Assembly: GCA_025267735.1 (NCBI GenBank)
Contig: CM046299.1
Location: 24,268,468 to 24,332,467 of the forward strand
Length of the DNA: 64,000 nt
Direction of reading: 5' to 3'
DNA from: Mactra quadrangularis
Taxonomy: Eukaryota; Mollusca; Bivalvia; Venerida; Mactridae
The translations under genes were made by a program, and so were the position numbers. This document shows, piece after piece, positions 11,239 to 24,400 of this stretch. The notes under the pieces are model-generated. The model saw only the letters and a list, made by a program, of their open reading frames with translations. It searched no databases and was not told the DNA's origin. How positions within the stretch are numbered: the first letter of the stretch is position 1; each line of letters starts with the position of its first letter.

Positions 11239-12280
11239 ATTATAACTGAGTTTTGTTCAGTTCATATTTTTTAGCTTGAAGTCGAGTATCTCTTTAATAG
11301 TGCTAACTTTGTGTCATTTTCTTTATATGAGTGGCAGTGTCTTTGGGGCTAAGTGGAGGGGCACATGCCTGTTCCCCTGTGAATCCACTGGCCTGTTGCC
11401 TAAGCCTATCGCCCTTTGGTACCCTCCATTTGATATCATATACTTATATATTTACTTATTCCCTTTGGTGTAAGAAGGGTACCAGAGCACAAAGCAATAT
11501 ACAGAGGCAACAAAGTAATAAAATTGAATTGCTAGTTAGCCATGTGTAGCATGTTTTTTCTTGCTCTCTGAAAACATTTGGAAGACCTCTGCTAATTAAA
11601 AATGGCTTCCCCAAGTGAAAGGGTTTCTTTTTTAAGAATAATGACTTATTTCCTATCTAATTCACAAATTATGTTTGAGCAGTTGAATTTAGTAAGTGTG
11701 GCAATGATTAATAAGCATATTCTTCATTTGTTACAATTCTGTTTGTTACAACTTCTGTTTGTGGAAGTTGCCATCTTGGATTTGCTAGCTTAAAGCCAAA
11801 GTCTTCTGTAGAAATCTTATGGTACAAAAAGTGCTTTCAAAAAGCAATACAATGCTTCTTTCTTACGAAACAAACTTCAGATTATGTAGATATCAGAAAA
11901 ATGTTGATAAACAGCAATAAAATCAAAATAAATAAACAAAATAAAAACAAACACACATGATATAATTTCTACCAAAACCAATTTATTACATTATGGTATA
12001 TTTATATATAAACATTCTACATGTAATTTCAATTTTTATTTTAATCAAAAGAGTATTAGTACAAAAGAAACAAAAAAGCATAATAATAAATCAGAAAATA
12101 TGACATTATCAACAGGAAATTATTTGGTGCCAACTACCGGTACCTTATTGCTTTCATAGGGAAGTTATCTTAGTCAGAAAACTGACCTCTGATACCAAAA
12201 CTATAAATCTTCATATGAAAGCAATAAAAAGCTGCTACTATAAAAATATGTATATACAGAGCATTGCATTTTTATACTAC
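11239..12280. other. Intergenic DNA, no gene seen
   Basis: AT-rich sequence with short ORFs at 11276-11549 and 11602-11793 that lack splice context, protein-like composition or recognisable domains. I see nothing else in it. Confidence 0.4.
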
Positions 12281-12527
12281 CAAAGTGCCCTTCAAAAGTT
12301 CTTGGACAAAATCTTGGGTTTTAAGATAAACAGATTTATCTTTATTCATGAATATAAGGAAAAAAGAGTCATATGAGCACATTCTAAAGTCAGCATTGAT
12401 TAGATTATTAACATATGATTTAAACAATGTTACATGAATAAGGTCTAATGATAGTTAATTTACTTGTGTTTTGCATGATCATTTTTTCTCAAAATTTCAT
12501 CTGTCCAAAAACTTTTAGAGGGCACTG
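12281..12527. mobile_element. Short Tc1-type element, non-autonomous
   Basis: Left end AAGTGCCCTTCAAAAGTTCTTGGAC (given here as two pieces: AAGTGCCCTTCAAAAG, TTCTTGGAC). The right end is the mirror, GTCCAAAAACTTTTAGAGGG then CACTG. TA follows the right end. About 247 bp with no coding capacity. Confidence 0.7.
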
Positions 12528-14811
12528 TATAAATAAAAGTCTGTCAGTATTAAAATAGAAACAAAGGTGAATTTGTATACACTGTAGAAAAATTGAAACA
12601 AAAAAGTAAAATTGAAACAAAAAAAATGAACTGTTACATTGAGATATGCCAAAATTTCTGATACTAGACAGATATTGTCTAATTATTTCAATTGATAAAA
12701 AACATTAAATACTATAAATAAAACATTGTTTTCACAATCAACACCAAAAAAAAGGCTCATTAATAAACATTACAAAATATTATATGTAATACATGTACAG
12801 TAAAAATTAAACATTAATTCTATGCAGTCTAAAAGTCGTTGTTTTGAAACATACAGAACAGAACAGATACAGTAGATATCTGACACAGAAAGCTTTCAAG
12901 TCATAAATTAGAAAAAAATAATTTACTTGTAAAACGGGGAAAGATATAAAATAAAAATCCTGTGAACTTCCAATACTTCAACAGAAAACAGAAAAAAAGC
13001 TTTTTTCAAACACCTCCTCCTAAAGAAAACCTTGAGAACCTGTCCTGAAAATTGTCACCCATGCTTATATCATTGACAATCTCACCAAAATTAAGTCAAA
13101 TAATAAATATACATAATTTGTTTATAAATCTATGAATTAAGATAGAGTAGCTGTCTGACCATAAACTACAGGGGAGGATCTAGGTTTTTTTCCAGGAGGG
13201 AGGGGGTCCAAAATGGTTCAAAGCTAAAAAAAAATAAACCAATGGACAGGTATATTTTGGAAATTTCAGAGGTGGTCCAGACCCCTCTGACCCCCCCCCC
13301 CCGCTAGATCCACCTATGAACTAGTATGATCTCAGATGACTCAAGATAAATTTAAGACACCTGTACATCAAGAGTTAAAACTAGAAATATTAAAATGTCA
13401 AAATTTGTCATACAGTAATTAAACTTGACAAATCTGGTAGGCTTGGTTGAAGAAAAACAATATAAAAAATATGTGTTCCAAATTATGGACTTTTTTATTG
13501 GTATATGACTGTAACTATAGGTGGACCTTTTATTCCTGATATGTTGAGGTTTCTTGACTTCACAATCTCCACATTATGATATGCGAGAACAGTTAAGATA
13601 ATTTATGACCCTTTCTACTAAACATTTCAAGATTTTCAGCTTCTGAGGTGGCCACTGCCTGATACATACACACTTCTAATGAAATAGGTCATACTTCATC
13701 AACAAGAATAGTTTATAACTTTTAAAATAACTTTTCTCAATAAAAAATGATGTTATTAATCAAAATCTAAAGTGTAAAAATCTATATCTGATTATGTTTT
13801 TACTTGACATAGTAAGTTTTTGTATAATCACAAAAATTATTCCAAGACTACAACCAAACCAAACACTAATGCAAACTGACTTCATTTTACACTAGTTTTA
13901 TACATCATGTAAGAGTACAAGTATGCCAATAAGCATTGTTCCAGTAACCAGTAGTACAATAAATAACTTCTATGACTAATAATTGATTCTTATAGCATTG
14001 ACAACTGTGTGTATTAAATCAGTTTGACACATGTTGACATCATTTCTTGCAGCAGCAATAATAAGGATGTGAGATCAATTCAGTTTGTATACATTTTGAA
14101 ATGTACAAGGCATTACCCCTCAGTTATAGCTTTATGCACTTTAAACAAAGAGTGACATAAAAATTTATTATGTTTAGTTCAGCAAATATACCAAATCTGC
14201 TATGAAGCATAAATAATAAGCCGTTTCAAACCTAATAATAAAACTTATTCATGTGAAAATACCATTAAATTAAAGTCATTCAACTTTAAATCTCTCTTCC
14301 TACTTAAATAGCAATATAGCATGTTAATTACCTTCATATGAAAAATATTTTAAAATTTTCCACTAAATAAATTGTCATTAACTGTCAACTACTGTTATAA
14401 AGATTTGTTGAAACAGAGTGGATGCTTTGGGATAAGTAAAAATGACAAGATAAGTAACTGACTTTTAAAGATGTAAAAATACATACAAATAAGATACAAG
14501 AAAAAGAGTCAAAATATGACAAGTAAAATTAATGGATGGCACATAAAATAAAGAACAATATATACCATAAAACTACTTTTGCACAGTTAACAGTTTCAGC
14601 ACATAAATTTCTGTTGTATTTGGATTTCAGTATTTTCTTGATATATTACTGGTAACAGACAGAAAATGAGTCAAATGCAGTTTAATAATTATATAAATTG
14701 GCTTGATTGCGAAACAAATTCTTTCCACTTTCAAACAAGTTCATAATCACTTTAGAGTCCACTTCCTGGTCCCCCAATGCTGAGCAGTAAGAATAAAGTT
14801 TCTTACTCAAG
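12528..14811. other. AT-rich intergenic DNA
   Basis: No gene seen. The only assigned item is a repeat at 13165-13322. Runs of A and T are frequent on both strands. Long 3' UTR sequence of the minus-strand tetraspan gene cannot be excluded, but nothing in the sequence shows it. Confidence 0.35.
13165..13322. repeat. MITE-like repeat with GGATC(T/C)AGG ends, copy 1
   Basis: Blocks GGGGAGGATCTAGG, GGACAGGTATATTTTGGAAA, a C-run and CCGCTAGATCCACCTATG match 49682-49942 in the same order (GGGCGGATCCAGG, GGACGGGTATATCTTTAAA, CCCCGCTAGAACCGCCTA). The ends are weakly inverted to one another. Confidence 0.6.
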
Positions 14812-15082
14812 GAAACAAGTAAATCTGTGAGCTAATGCTCACTAGTGATACCCCCACCAAAATCTAAAAATATGCGACAAACAGGAAGTAGATGAGCAAG
14901 GAGCATGAAATCGCTTTACACCACATGGGACTATGGGATGAAGCAATATGCAAAGTATTAGGCTGCTGCATGTTATAGTTGCTGAGAAAACTGCGAAGGA
15001 AATTTTGTAACGGACGCACGCTCGCACGGACAAGGGTAAAACAGTATACCCCCCTCTTCTTCGAAACAGGGGTATAATAACC
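14812..15082. repeat. Dispersed ~270 bp repeat, copy 1
   Basis: Nearly identical to 28494-28770 over its whole length. It runs from AACAAGTAAATCTGTGAGC through AGGAAGTAGATGAGCAAGG and GGACAAGGGTAAAACAGTAT to the end GGGGTATAATAA. The inner 'cggacgcacgctcgcacgga' is a short CGGA/CGCA simple stretch. Minus-strand ORFs crossing both copies are shared repeat sequence, not genes. Confidence 0.85.
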
Positions 15083-16924
15083 AGGTGTGCTTTGGATGTG
15101 TTTTGAACAACTGCCAAACGGACTATCCAATGATGTCCAGTCCAGGGATGTAAAAACTCCACAACAACTGCTGTTTTAGGAATTACAATAAAATTAACAT
15201 ATTTGTTATTTTATGATTAAAAAATCAGCTCATCTATGATGAATTCAGAATACAATAGTATACTCTAGTCATACTGAATCCAAAATTTCTGTGATTTTCA
15301 AAATTTCCTGAAGAGGAAAAAATGATCATTTATTTAATAATATTATCCAATGTGCAAAAGCAGATTTTATACTAGTATATAATAAACTAGCGTACATAAG
15401 AAAAAGTAAAAATGACTAGATAACGAGGCAAAAGGGAAACTAAATCTAGATAAGAATAGTTGAGGTATGAGGAAACAAAATGTATAATAAAGGTGTTTAA
15501 TAATAGAACTAAACATCTATAAATCTTAATATAGAAAACTGGCTTCAATAGTCTAGAGGTGGTACTCATGTAACATAAAAAATAAAACCCTAAGAAAATT
15601 TTAACTACAAGTTAACAAGTTTTTTTAATACACTCAGTACATGTAATATACCAATATCTATACCAAACTAAACATCTCTGTTGTTTATATTTAAGTTTAA
15701 ACATATAACTTAGATAATTTTCAACATATTTTAAAGAAATTTAAAAACAAAACATTTTTATAGTATGATAAAGGCAGTAATTTTTACAATAAAGGTTTTC
15801 TTACAAAAGGTTTGAGAAAATGCGCCCAGGTCACATAACGACAATAGCTTGAAATAAAACCAAATCTATTTTACCATATCAATGAGACAAAACCCCATAA
15901 ATATTGAAGTTTGCATGTAAAATGCTTCATGCTGGTACTAATAGCACATGAAACATGCAAGCTATCCAATGAACTATTTATAGATTAGGCCGAGAGTGTT
16001 TCCAGCGGTACTTATTTGAGAACTATGTTTTACAAAATGAACCTTTCCAATCGAAATTATCGAATGTTTCAATATCATTTAACAACATCATAATTACACT
16101 GAATGTTAAACAGCAAACAAAGTCATACAATACATAGGCAAGAATCTTTATAATAATTATCATACATGTCTTTTTTTACAAGTTATCAAAATATAACTAT
16201 ATACAAAAAGTAAAGTGCATACTACATTATAACAGTGCAAGATAGTTACAAAAATACAAATTTCTGATAAAAAAGATGCCATAATAAGTGTGTATAGTAA
16301 TACAAATAGTTTACATTATGGCACATAGAACATCATGAGGTTAAAGTTTTAACCCAAACAAAGGGACCCTGATACTGACTAAAAGAGGCACTTTTAATTG
16401 ATTTTGGGTATTTTTTAATATAATGCTTTTTTAATGAATTTTGACTTATTTTGTAAAATGCTTTATGTTTTATGTTCAATGATCAAGCGAGTGGTATGAA
16501 AAAAGCACTATTATAAAACTAGAAGTTCATTGTCAAAATTTACTTAATGTATACTAGATGCATAATAAGTTTAATAAAAGTTTAAGGTAAAGCAAGGTTT
16601 TTGAAGTCTACTTTTAGAATCACTATTGAGTCAAATCTTGACATTGATACAGAGAGAAATATGAGTTAAAAATAATGAATAAATTTCAATCAACTACAAT
16701 CAGATATGATTAGGAGTACATATATTGCACTAAAAGAAACTACTTAAAGAGATTCATTAGAAGTATTATGTTTAAAGTACAAATTATAGATAATAGACAA
16801 CAAGACCCTTTACTATCATATTATCTTTTTAAATTGTAAGAAAACTTGTTTCTCTATTCATTGTTTAAACAGTAAAATGCTATTTCTAAATTATCTGTTA
16901 GAAAAAGGTAGATAGTAAAGCTAC
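15083..16924. other. AT-rich intergenic DNA
   Basis: No exon-like open stretch and no repeat with a second copy in the window was found here. Confidence 0.35.
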
Positions 16925-17247
16925 AGTTCCATAACCATAAAAAATAGCCGTGAGGGCACCGTACGGGCGCCATGCCATCAAGCTTCACAAGGACTCGTAC
17001 AAACTCTTGCATACCCGTACAGACTGTTACATTTTTACCAGGGTCCGTGAGAAGAGCCAAGGATACACATATCAGTTTCAAAGTCAAATCATGGCCGAGC
17101 ATAGATTAAACTTGCATATCTTCCTGTTACGGCTCCGTAAAGGTGTGTTGCTATGTGCCATGAGCGTCACCTTAATACGCAAGGCTTCCCACGGCCTTCG
17201 GCTGTCTGCACATAAGGGTCTGCGACATGCCAAGATTTTATGGGACT
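16925..17247. repeat. MITE with AGTCCCATAAA termini, copy 1
   Basis: Left end AGTTCCATAACCATAAAAA, right end GATTTTATGGGACT; these are inverted. The body is much more GC-rich than its surroundings and matches 37309-37613, including CCAGGGTCCGTGAGAAG, GATACACATATCAGTTT and AAGGCTTCCCACGGCC. About 320 bp. ORFs on both strands across it are shared with the other copy, so they belong to the repeat. Confidence 0.8.
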
Positions 17248-17747
17248 GAGGCATAAAGCATACTTGGAAAAAAATACATTTACACAATGTTTATGAAATT
17301 GTACAATAAATGAAACAATAGTATTAATAAATTTTAGAATAGTGTTACATGGGTGGAAGTTTGAAGTTTTGAAAATATTGAAAACCTACATTCATAAATA
17401 CTAAAATAGACAGGTTTCATAAAATTTACATAAGAAAATGTACCTTCAAAATACAGAGAGAGAAAGAGACTAAATGTACATATATATGTATATAAACAAT
17501 TTACTGACAATTAACAAACAGGTTTCCAACATAACGGATAAAACACACACAAGATAATTGTAGCACCTAACATAGAACAAAAAATGCACTTTCTCAAATA
17601 AAAAATGATCATATACAATGTTTGGTATAGAAAAGTTTAAAATGTGAATGAGTATTTACATAGTCACCTATACTAGTGACAGGATGGTATAATAATAATT
17701 ATTCAAAATAAAAGAGAAACTTAAGATTAACAGTGAAGTCACTTGTA

Positions 17748-18201
17748 CAGTGCCAGCCATAATTACCTTTACACTTTTGCAAATATGTGACTACCGGTAG
17801 TTTTTAATTTTATACATATACTTGAGAAATTAAAAATATATCTTTAGATACATGCAGTCTACAAAATTAGCGGGTGTCTGGCTGCCTGGGACAACCACTT
17901 TTTAGTTCGGGCAACCGAAAAATTCTTTTGAGCAACCAAAAGTCTACAAACAAGATATAGGGCTTGCTACTAAAATGACCTGTTCAGGCAAGCACTTTAA
18001 TATCCTAATTTTGTAGACTATACATGTACATGCATAACAATAACAATTGTTTAAAGTAAGATGATTACTTCTCTTTCAAATGTTATAATCTATTATAGCT
18101 ACCCTAATGCATAAAAAACATCTGAAGTACAATTTGTATAATTTGTATCATTGAAAAACCAGCATTTTTACCAAGTGTTAAGATAATTTTGGATAGCACT
18201 G
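17748..18201. mobile_element. Tc1-type non-autonomous element carrying a nested repeat
   Basis: TA-flanked ends: CAGTGCCAGCCATAATTACC at the left and the mirror GATAATTTTGGATAGCACTG at the right. Roughly 80% of 25 positions pair. It contains the palindromic repeat at 17866-18025. Confidence 0.65.
17866..18025. repeat. Repeat with GTCTACAAA(A/T)TTAG ends, copy 1
   Basis: Starts GTCTACAAAATTAGCGGG and ends CCTAATTTTGTAGAC. Inner blocks 'caaccactttttagttcggg', GTCTACAAACAAGATATAG and GGCTTGCTACTAAAATGAC recur inverted at 39925-40060. It is nested in the Tc1-type element. Confidence 0.7.
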
Positions 18202-19366
18202 TATATATGACATTATGGTTAAGGCATATCTTATAAAAAACAAGGCTGACATAAAGATTTATAAAATTCAACTTTTTTGGTATAAAGATTTACAATTTCT
18301 ATAAAAATTTACATACAAATAGCCTGAATAATTAATGTGCTATATTTATGTGACATTTATAATCTAAAATGTTCTAATGTAAAACTTTCTTTGCTGATAA
18401 AAAAAGCTTAAAACACAACCATGAGCCAACAAGTAAAACTTTAATCAATGACAACCATATTTCAAATATAAAAACCTCTTCAGACGTTGTATGTAAAATG
18501 TATGAAATCTCACAACACTGTTATAGTAAATATGCAAATATGATAAATTATTGCACAAAAATTACAAATTTACACATGTTTTCATAGTGAACAAAAATAT
18601 AGTTTGAAAAAATATGTTACACACAAAAAATAAACTTTCATTACAGTTTTACAGCTATGAAATTTAAGTATATAAAATTAATGGGCAACATCAATTATAT
18701 TAACTTAACATATTATACTATTTTTTTCGATTTATTTAGACAGAATAGCTATTTGAAACACTTTTTCACTTCGTAACTTACTAAATGATTCACAACACTT
18801 AGTTAATCACTGTTTCAAATAAAATATCCTAAAATTTATAAAAATAATAACTTTTAAGAATTATTCTTAAAAAAAAACTTAGTTAATGTGAAACTTCTTT
18901 TGGATTCTGATGGGTATTTTTAGTCATTAAAAACAGGAATCCATCAGGAGTTCTTGAACATATCCAGTCACGCAAAATCTATAAAATATATAGCATGATG
19001 TATAAATAATGCCCAATTAATTAAATCACATGAATCAATGTAAAACATGACAATGATATTTTGATTAAAAAAAATGATGTTTCGTAAAAAATATAATTTT
19101 GAAATAAGAAAGTATAAAATCTTGTAGGCCAACAAATATAAAATCATATAAAAACATATAAAACAGTATAAAATCCAGCAGCATTATTTAACTATAGCTT
19201 TATTTATACAAGTTTTAGCTTTTATCAAAAAATACAAAATCTTTTGAACCTGACCAATATAGTGAATAAATGCACACATTTTACAATAAAATTGATAAAA
19301 AATCCTCACATACAAATATATAATGTTGTATAATGAAAAAACAACAACATGGCAGCTCACTAGATT
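18202..19366. other. AT-rich intergenic DNA
   Basis: Very high A+T with many AAAA and TTTT runs. No gene and no repeat with a second copy seen. Confidence 0.35.
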
Positions 19367-19640
19367 TTAACACTGTGTCAACACAATTTTAGGTCATTTT
19401 ACGGCATCCAGCACACCTAACCTAGCATTCCTGGACCATTGTCTATAACCAGTACTCACCTACCCTTCCACAAGGCCGGAAACTTCTCCATATTATCTAA
19501 TCAATGGAGGAAAATCAACATTGTCAAATTTTCATGGAAGGGTATAACCTCACCGGGTGGGATTCAAATCCGCACCCCCTCGGGCACGAGATTCCAAATC
19601 CTGGCGCGCTACTAACTGCACAATCGACCCAGGTTAACAT
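19367..19640 (-). repeat. tRNA-derived SINE (family 2), minus orientation, copy 1
   Basis: Reads the tail first (ACTGTGTCAACACAATTTTA), then the body ('cacacctaacctagc', CTACCCTTCCACAAGGCC), then the tRNA-like head read backwards (GGGTGGGATTCAAATCCGCA, a B-box-like block, and 'gcgcgctactaactgcacaatcgacccagg'). Other copies: 22965-23207, 32745-33000, 57998-58195. Confidence 0.75.
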
Positions 19641-19682
19641 GGCAGCTCAATGACTATGCAAGTATCCCTTGTCAAAACTGAA

Positions 19683-19809
19683 TGCAGGGGTGTGGAATTC
19701 CAAGTTTTTTCCACTTGTCTATTGACAAGTGGGCTGAAAATGTTAACTTGTTCACAGACATAAATGTACAAGTTGGACAAATCGGGTATGGGAATTCCAC
19801 ACCCCTGCT
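19683..19809. repeat. Short foldback MITE with perfect GCAGGGGTGTGGAATTCC ends
   Basis: GCAGGGGTGTGGAATTCC at the left is exactly mirrored by GGAATTCCACACCCCTGC at the right. Inside, CCACTTGTC and GACAAGTGG form a second inverted pair. A 420 bp relative with similar ends lies at 48000-48421. The 61-codon ORF across it is noncoding. Confidence 0.8.
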
Positions 19810-21049
19810 AAACAGAATACTAACAAGAATGACAAAGATTAAATCTAATCTAGAAATATCTAGCTAATTCTTTTAACTTGCATTATCAATTTTCTATGTG
19901 AGTCATCAAAAATGAGAATTTTAACCAAGAATATAATTTCAAGATTTTAAAAAATCACACAGGTTTGCTATATAGTTTGCTTGTTGTATTGCTGTAAATG
20001 TATGTTCAATTAATGCAATAAAGTTATGTTACAGGTATGTTATGTAATGCTAATAGTATGTAATGTTTTGTTATGTTATGGATTGTACCATAAAAATTTT
20101 GTCCATTTTTGAAATTACTAAATCAGTCTGGTGATTTTATGATCCTTAAAAAGTAAAACAAAATATTACAGAAAAACTCTTCATTATCAATGAGTTTTAC
20201 TATGGTTTTCAGTACTGAGCCATGTTCTAACAGATGTGCTATATTACTGTCAATTCAACATAAAAATATAAGATTTTCTAAAATGTAGAAAATACTAATA
20301 TTCAATATAAGTTAAATGAGCTTTATGTATATAACCTGAAGCATGATTAGTGAGTTAAGAAGGAACCTTATATCATAAATTTTGTTAGTAAAAATAACAA
20401 GAAAAATCTGATCAGAAAAATGAGCCGAGCTTTGATAATTATATCACGATACAATTTTGAAATGAGCTTTTATTATAAAATATTGATTTATTTATCACAT
20501 AAGTTAGTGTATATTTGACCAAATAAACTAGATTCTACCTAATGAAGAATTGAACTGGATTTTGATGTTTCAACTCAAGATGTAAAATTTGAGCAGTTTA
20601 GTGCCTGAAATTATGTTTGAACTTGATTTTGGACAGAGATCAGAATAAAAAACTCTGAATAAAAATCTTAAGCCCTATGTTTCCAGAGTCTATCTAGAAA
20701 TTCTAGATCTAAGCAATATTATCCATTGCTACATGTAATATCATAATACAAAAATAGCTTGATATTGATTTACAACTGATATTGAGCTCATGGATGCTAT
20801 TAAGCCTATGTTCTTTATTAAAAAAATAGCTTACATCAAGCTTTGTAGTCCATACTTACACAAAAACCATTCTTTTCTAATCTAAATGTTTGACTTGGCA
20901 ACAGAATACAGCTGTATTACATTAGTAATACAGTTTTAATGAAATGTCTCAATCAGTATTTATACATGTCAACTGTCTCATTCTATATTAACAGTTTATA
21001 TCAAAACACGAGTTCTCAACAAAAGTTTATACTCAGATCTCAAATTTAT
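19810..21049. other. AT-rich intergenic or 3' UTR DNA
   Basis: No exon or repeat with a second copy recognised. It lies downstream of the tetraspan gene on its coding strand. Confidence 0.35.
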
Positions 21050-21285
21050 GGGTCTTTCCAGCCAAATAAGGTGTGTCAAAACAGGATGCATCTGTGCAGA
21101 ACAAAGTTATTTTACATATTATTGCTGAAAAGTATGCAACACAGAATAAATCCAATTATTCTCTGTACACACTTTTTTTTTATTTCAACTCTGTTCTGTG
21201 CATAGGTACATTCTGTGCAAACAGTTTTTCTGCTGGAAAAACCATCAACTTGAGTTTCAAAACCAAATCAATTCACAAATTTATA
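21050..21285. repeat. Dispersed repeat shared with 5625-5835, copy 2
   Basis: Same block order as the copy in the first gene, including AAAGTTATTTTACATATT, 'tctctgtacacac' and AACTTGAGTTTCAAAACC. It lies 170 bp past the stop codon of the tetraspan gene (minus strand), so it may be part of the 3' UTR. An AATAAA on the minus strand at 21178-21183 falls inside it. Confidence 0.5.
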
Positions 21286-21450
21286 AATCATGATCGCATT
21301 CAAATACTCTACATAACTTGACCATTCATCCATGTATACACACACTTCATTAAATCAATGAATACAATAAATGTGAACATAAAGTTTATATAAAAAATCA
21401 TACAAATTATAAATAAGGGTAAGTTATGAAAGTTCTATATCAAAATAGTT

Positions 21451-24400
21451 CTACATGTAGTAGTCATCTTTTCTTCCTACACAGAAGTAAAGCGACGAAG
21501 AAAGTAGTGCCATGACAGCTCCGCCAACTGCTGTCCAAAAACTCCACCCAAAAACTGGCAAATTTTCTCCTTGTTGTTGAAGAACTGTAGCTTTATGATC
21601 CATATGAGCTTTGGCCCCAAATACACACACTGATACTGCTAACAATATAACTGAAATAGAAAAGAAAACAATATTCTAACAGGGTTCAACACAAATGACC
21701 CGGGTTTCAGAGAATTTGAAAAAAATTGGGATAAATCCCTGTGATTCTTTGCTGGGGATTCCATAAGGATCCTTTAAAACTGCCAAACAGAATTTGTGAC
21801 TGCAAATGAGATCCAAATTTAGTGTCTTCCCTAACATTAAAGATGAATCTCTGAATAAATGACAAGGGATTCCTTCAGCATTCTTTCATTTATATATGAG
21901 AATTGTCACTCAATAACAAAACGAGTTTTCATTGACTAACTGACATTTCTTAATCAAGTCTTGCATACTCTTCTTCAAGATGTCAACACTCTTCCCAAAA
22001 CACATTTGATAATCTACATTATTATCAAATTTTCATGTAAGGATAAGACCTTACCACCAGAATATTGCTAGGACTGTTACATTATTGACAAAATGGCAGC
22101 ATGGACGACTGAACACTGACACTATTACATCATTATCAGACGTTTTCTATGTTTGATAATGGTGATCATTTTGGTTTAGTCTTCATGATCCCTTATGCAA
22201 CTCTTTGGACAATTTTCAAGCCTTAATGTGTTGGTCTGTCAACCAAATTTGCTGTCCCTAGAGAGGCTCAGATTTCCAGACTCAAGTTTTTAACCAGCAA
22301 TAAGCATGAAAATTGCCCAATTGTAAGCCAGGACTGGCGATGTTTTATAGGTAAACATTCATAGTGAAGAAAAAATAATTTAATGTTAACAAGTTGATCA
22401 TGATTTCATAATATTATTGCTAGAAGTATGCTACGATACAGTGTAATTGATTATAATAAATTATAAATAAACCAAGCTAATCAAGTAATATTTTTTACAT
22501 AAGTATAACTTTACTATCTGAGTTTATCATAATATTGCAGCAAAAGGCCAATTTATCAACTAGCCTGTTATTATGAATGAAGATATTTTCTCTGGCTATA
22601 TCAAGATCCACCAGTAAAAGTCTCAACTATTGAGGCTAATGGATTGCAGTGAAGAAAATATTAGAAATTTTAATGTTAGGTGTTTTACGCCACATTTCAA
22701 CAATTCTTCACATACAATATAATGTAGAGGTCAGTTGTCCAACTCACAATCCCTGGACAAGCTTACTTAGATATCTATACCAAAACTTTTAACCTAGTAA
22801 TAAACACATAAGCCAGGAATCCAACTCACAGCCCTTGGATTTATAATCTGACACAATACCAAATGAGGAAACTGGCTTTGTTTGCCTAAGACAATATAAT
22901 CATTATTTGTTTTTTTTATGTACTGGGTTTAAGGCCATGTTAACTCAATTTATGTTATTAAAAAGATCAGCGCACCTAACCTAGCTTTCCTGGACTTTTG
23001 TCTATAACCAGTACTTGCCTACCCTTCCACAAGGCTGGCAACTTTTCTACAAACATAATTGTTGGAGGAAAATTGACATTATTGCTAAATTTTCATGGGA
23101 GGGTATAACAGTAACTGTCTTGGGTGGTGTTCGAACACATACCCACCTCAGGAAACTAGATTTGAAATCCTAGGGCGCTACCAACAGAGCTACAGACCAG
23201 GTTATATTGAAAGTAGAATAAATACTTACATGTCAGATTAGCAAATGCTCCTGCAGCCATATTAGGATTGCATCCTTTACAATGACAACATAATGAGAAT
23301 AGACCAATAATTAAAGCAATTAATGTACTAGCTAAAGCACATGCCATAACACCTTGTGTTGCTTTAAACCAATCTGAAAATATACAAATATAATTAACAT
23401 TAAATCTTTGAACAAATCTCCTTTGATCTTTCCCAAGGCGGAAAACCCTTATGTTCTTGTTTTTGTAATTTGTTTATGGCGTCCCTTTTATAACAAAAAT
23501 TAAAAATCTAAAAAATGTTCCCTCTTTGCTTTTTGGCTGTGTGGTTACACTAAGGTCTGTGTTTTTTACTGTTGTCAATCCTGACATGTTTGCTTTCACC
23601 TTTTTTAAATTTCCATCAAACTTTAAAACATTAATAATTCAATCGAATCTTGGACTTATTATTACTCAGTATTTGGGGAAGTGCTGGTGGCTTACTAGTC
23701 TATGCTAGCAAATTGAAGAAAATTCTATCATTGATTAGGAAAATTATTTTAGAAAAATGCATATACAAAAGGCCCTTTTAAAATTAAATAAGGGAAAAAC
23801 AAGCAAACCTGGTAGCAAAATCATGAAATTTGGTAGTCTAATCGAGACATTTGGTAGCCTATCAGACTGAAGTTTAGTAGCTTGAATAAGCATTGCTTGT
23901 CTTGGGCAATCCTGAATCTCAGTCTTCGAATTTAGCCACCAGACCAAAGACCGAGTCCGTCTAAAACACTGACGGTCCAGTTAAAATATACGGATTACAA
24001 GACCGACTGTCTGGTGGAAATTTCAATAGCAATATTACTAAAAATGCATAATCTAACATAAAACTTGCAGTTGCAAGTAACTTAGTAAGCCAAGCAATTC
24101 TGTATTTAGTGTTTATTATATAATAATATCATATATGAGGTAGAAACATAAGTAGTACAAACTAAAATAACATATAAAAACAAAATATGATTGGTAAGCC
24201 TCCGGTCCGGTAAAATTCTTTTTGGTCTGGTAAAATTTTGGCGTTTACCAGACCGAATGTCTTGCGCTTTGAAAATTCATTCGTGAAGACTGGAATCTAA
24301 TAGTATATTGGCAGTCATGAGAATAAACACTGTTGCAACTGAATGAGCATAACCAGAAAAAGGTATAAAATTTTGATTCCCAACTAAAGTTGTATAGAAA

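Noticed and set aside
14842..15162. 106-codon minus-strand ORF, similar to one at 28513-28821
   Set aside because: Both come from the shared 270 bp repeat; frames differ between the copies after small indels.
16950..17287. Overlapping ORFs on both strands
   Set aside because: They lie inside a MITE with a second copy at 37309-37613.
11950..21450. A 9.5 kb 3' UTR of the tetraspan gene
   Set aside because: Possible in principle, but nothing beyond the lack of recognised genes supports it; several AATAAA sites on the minus strand are closer to the stop codon.
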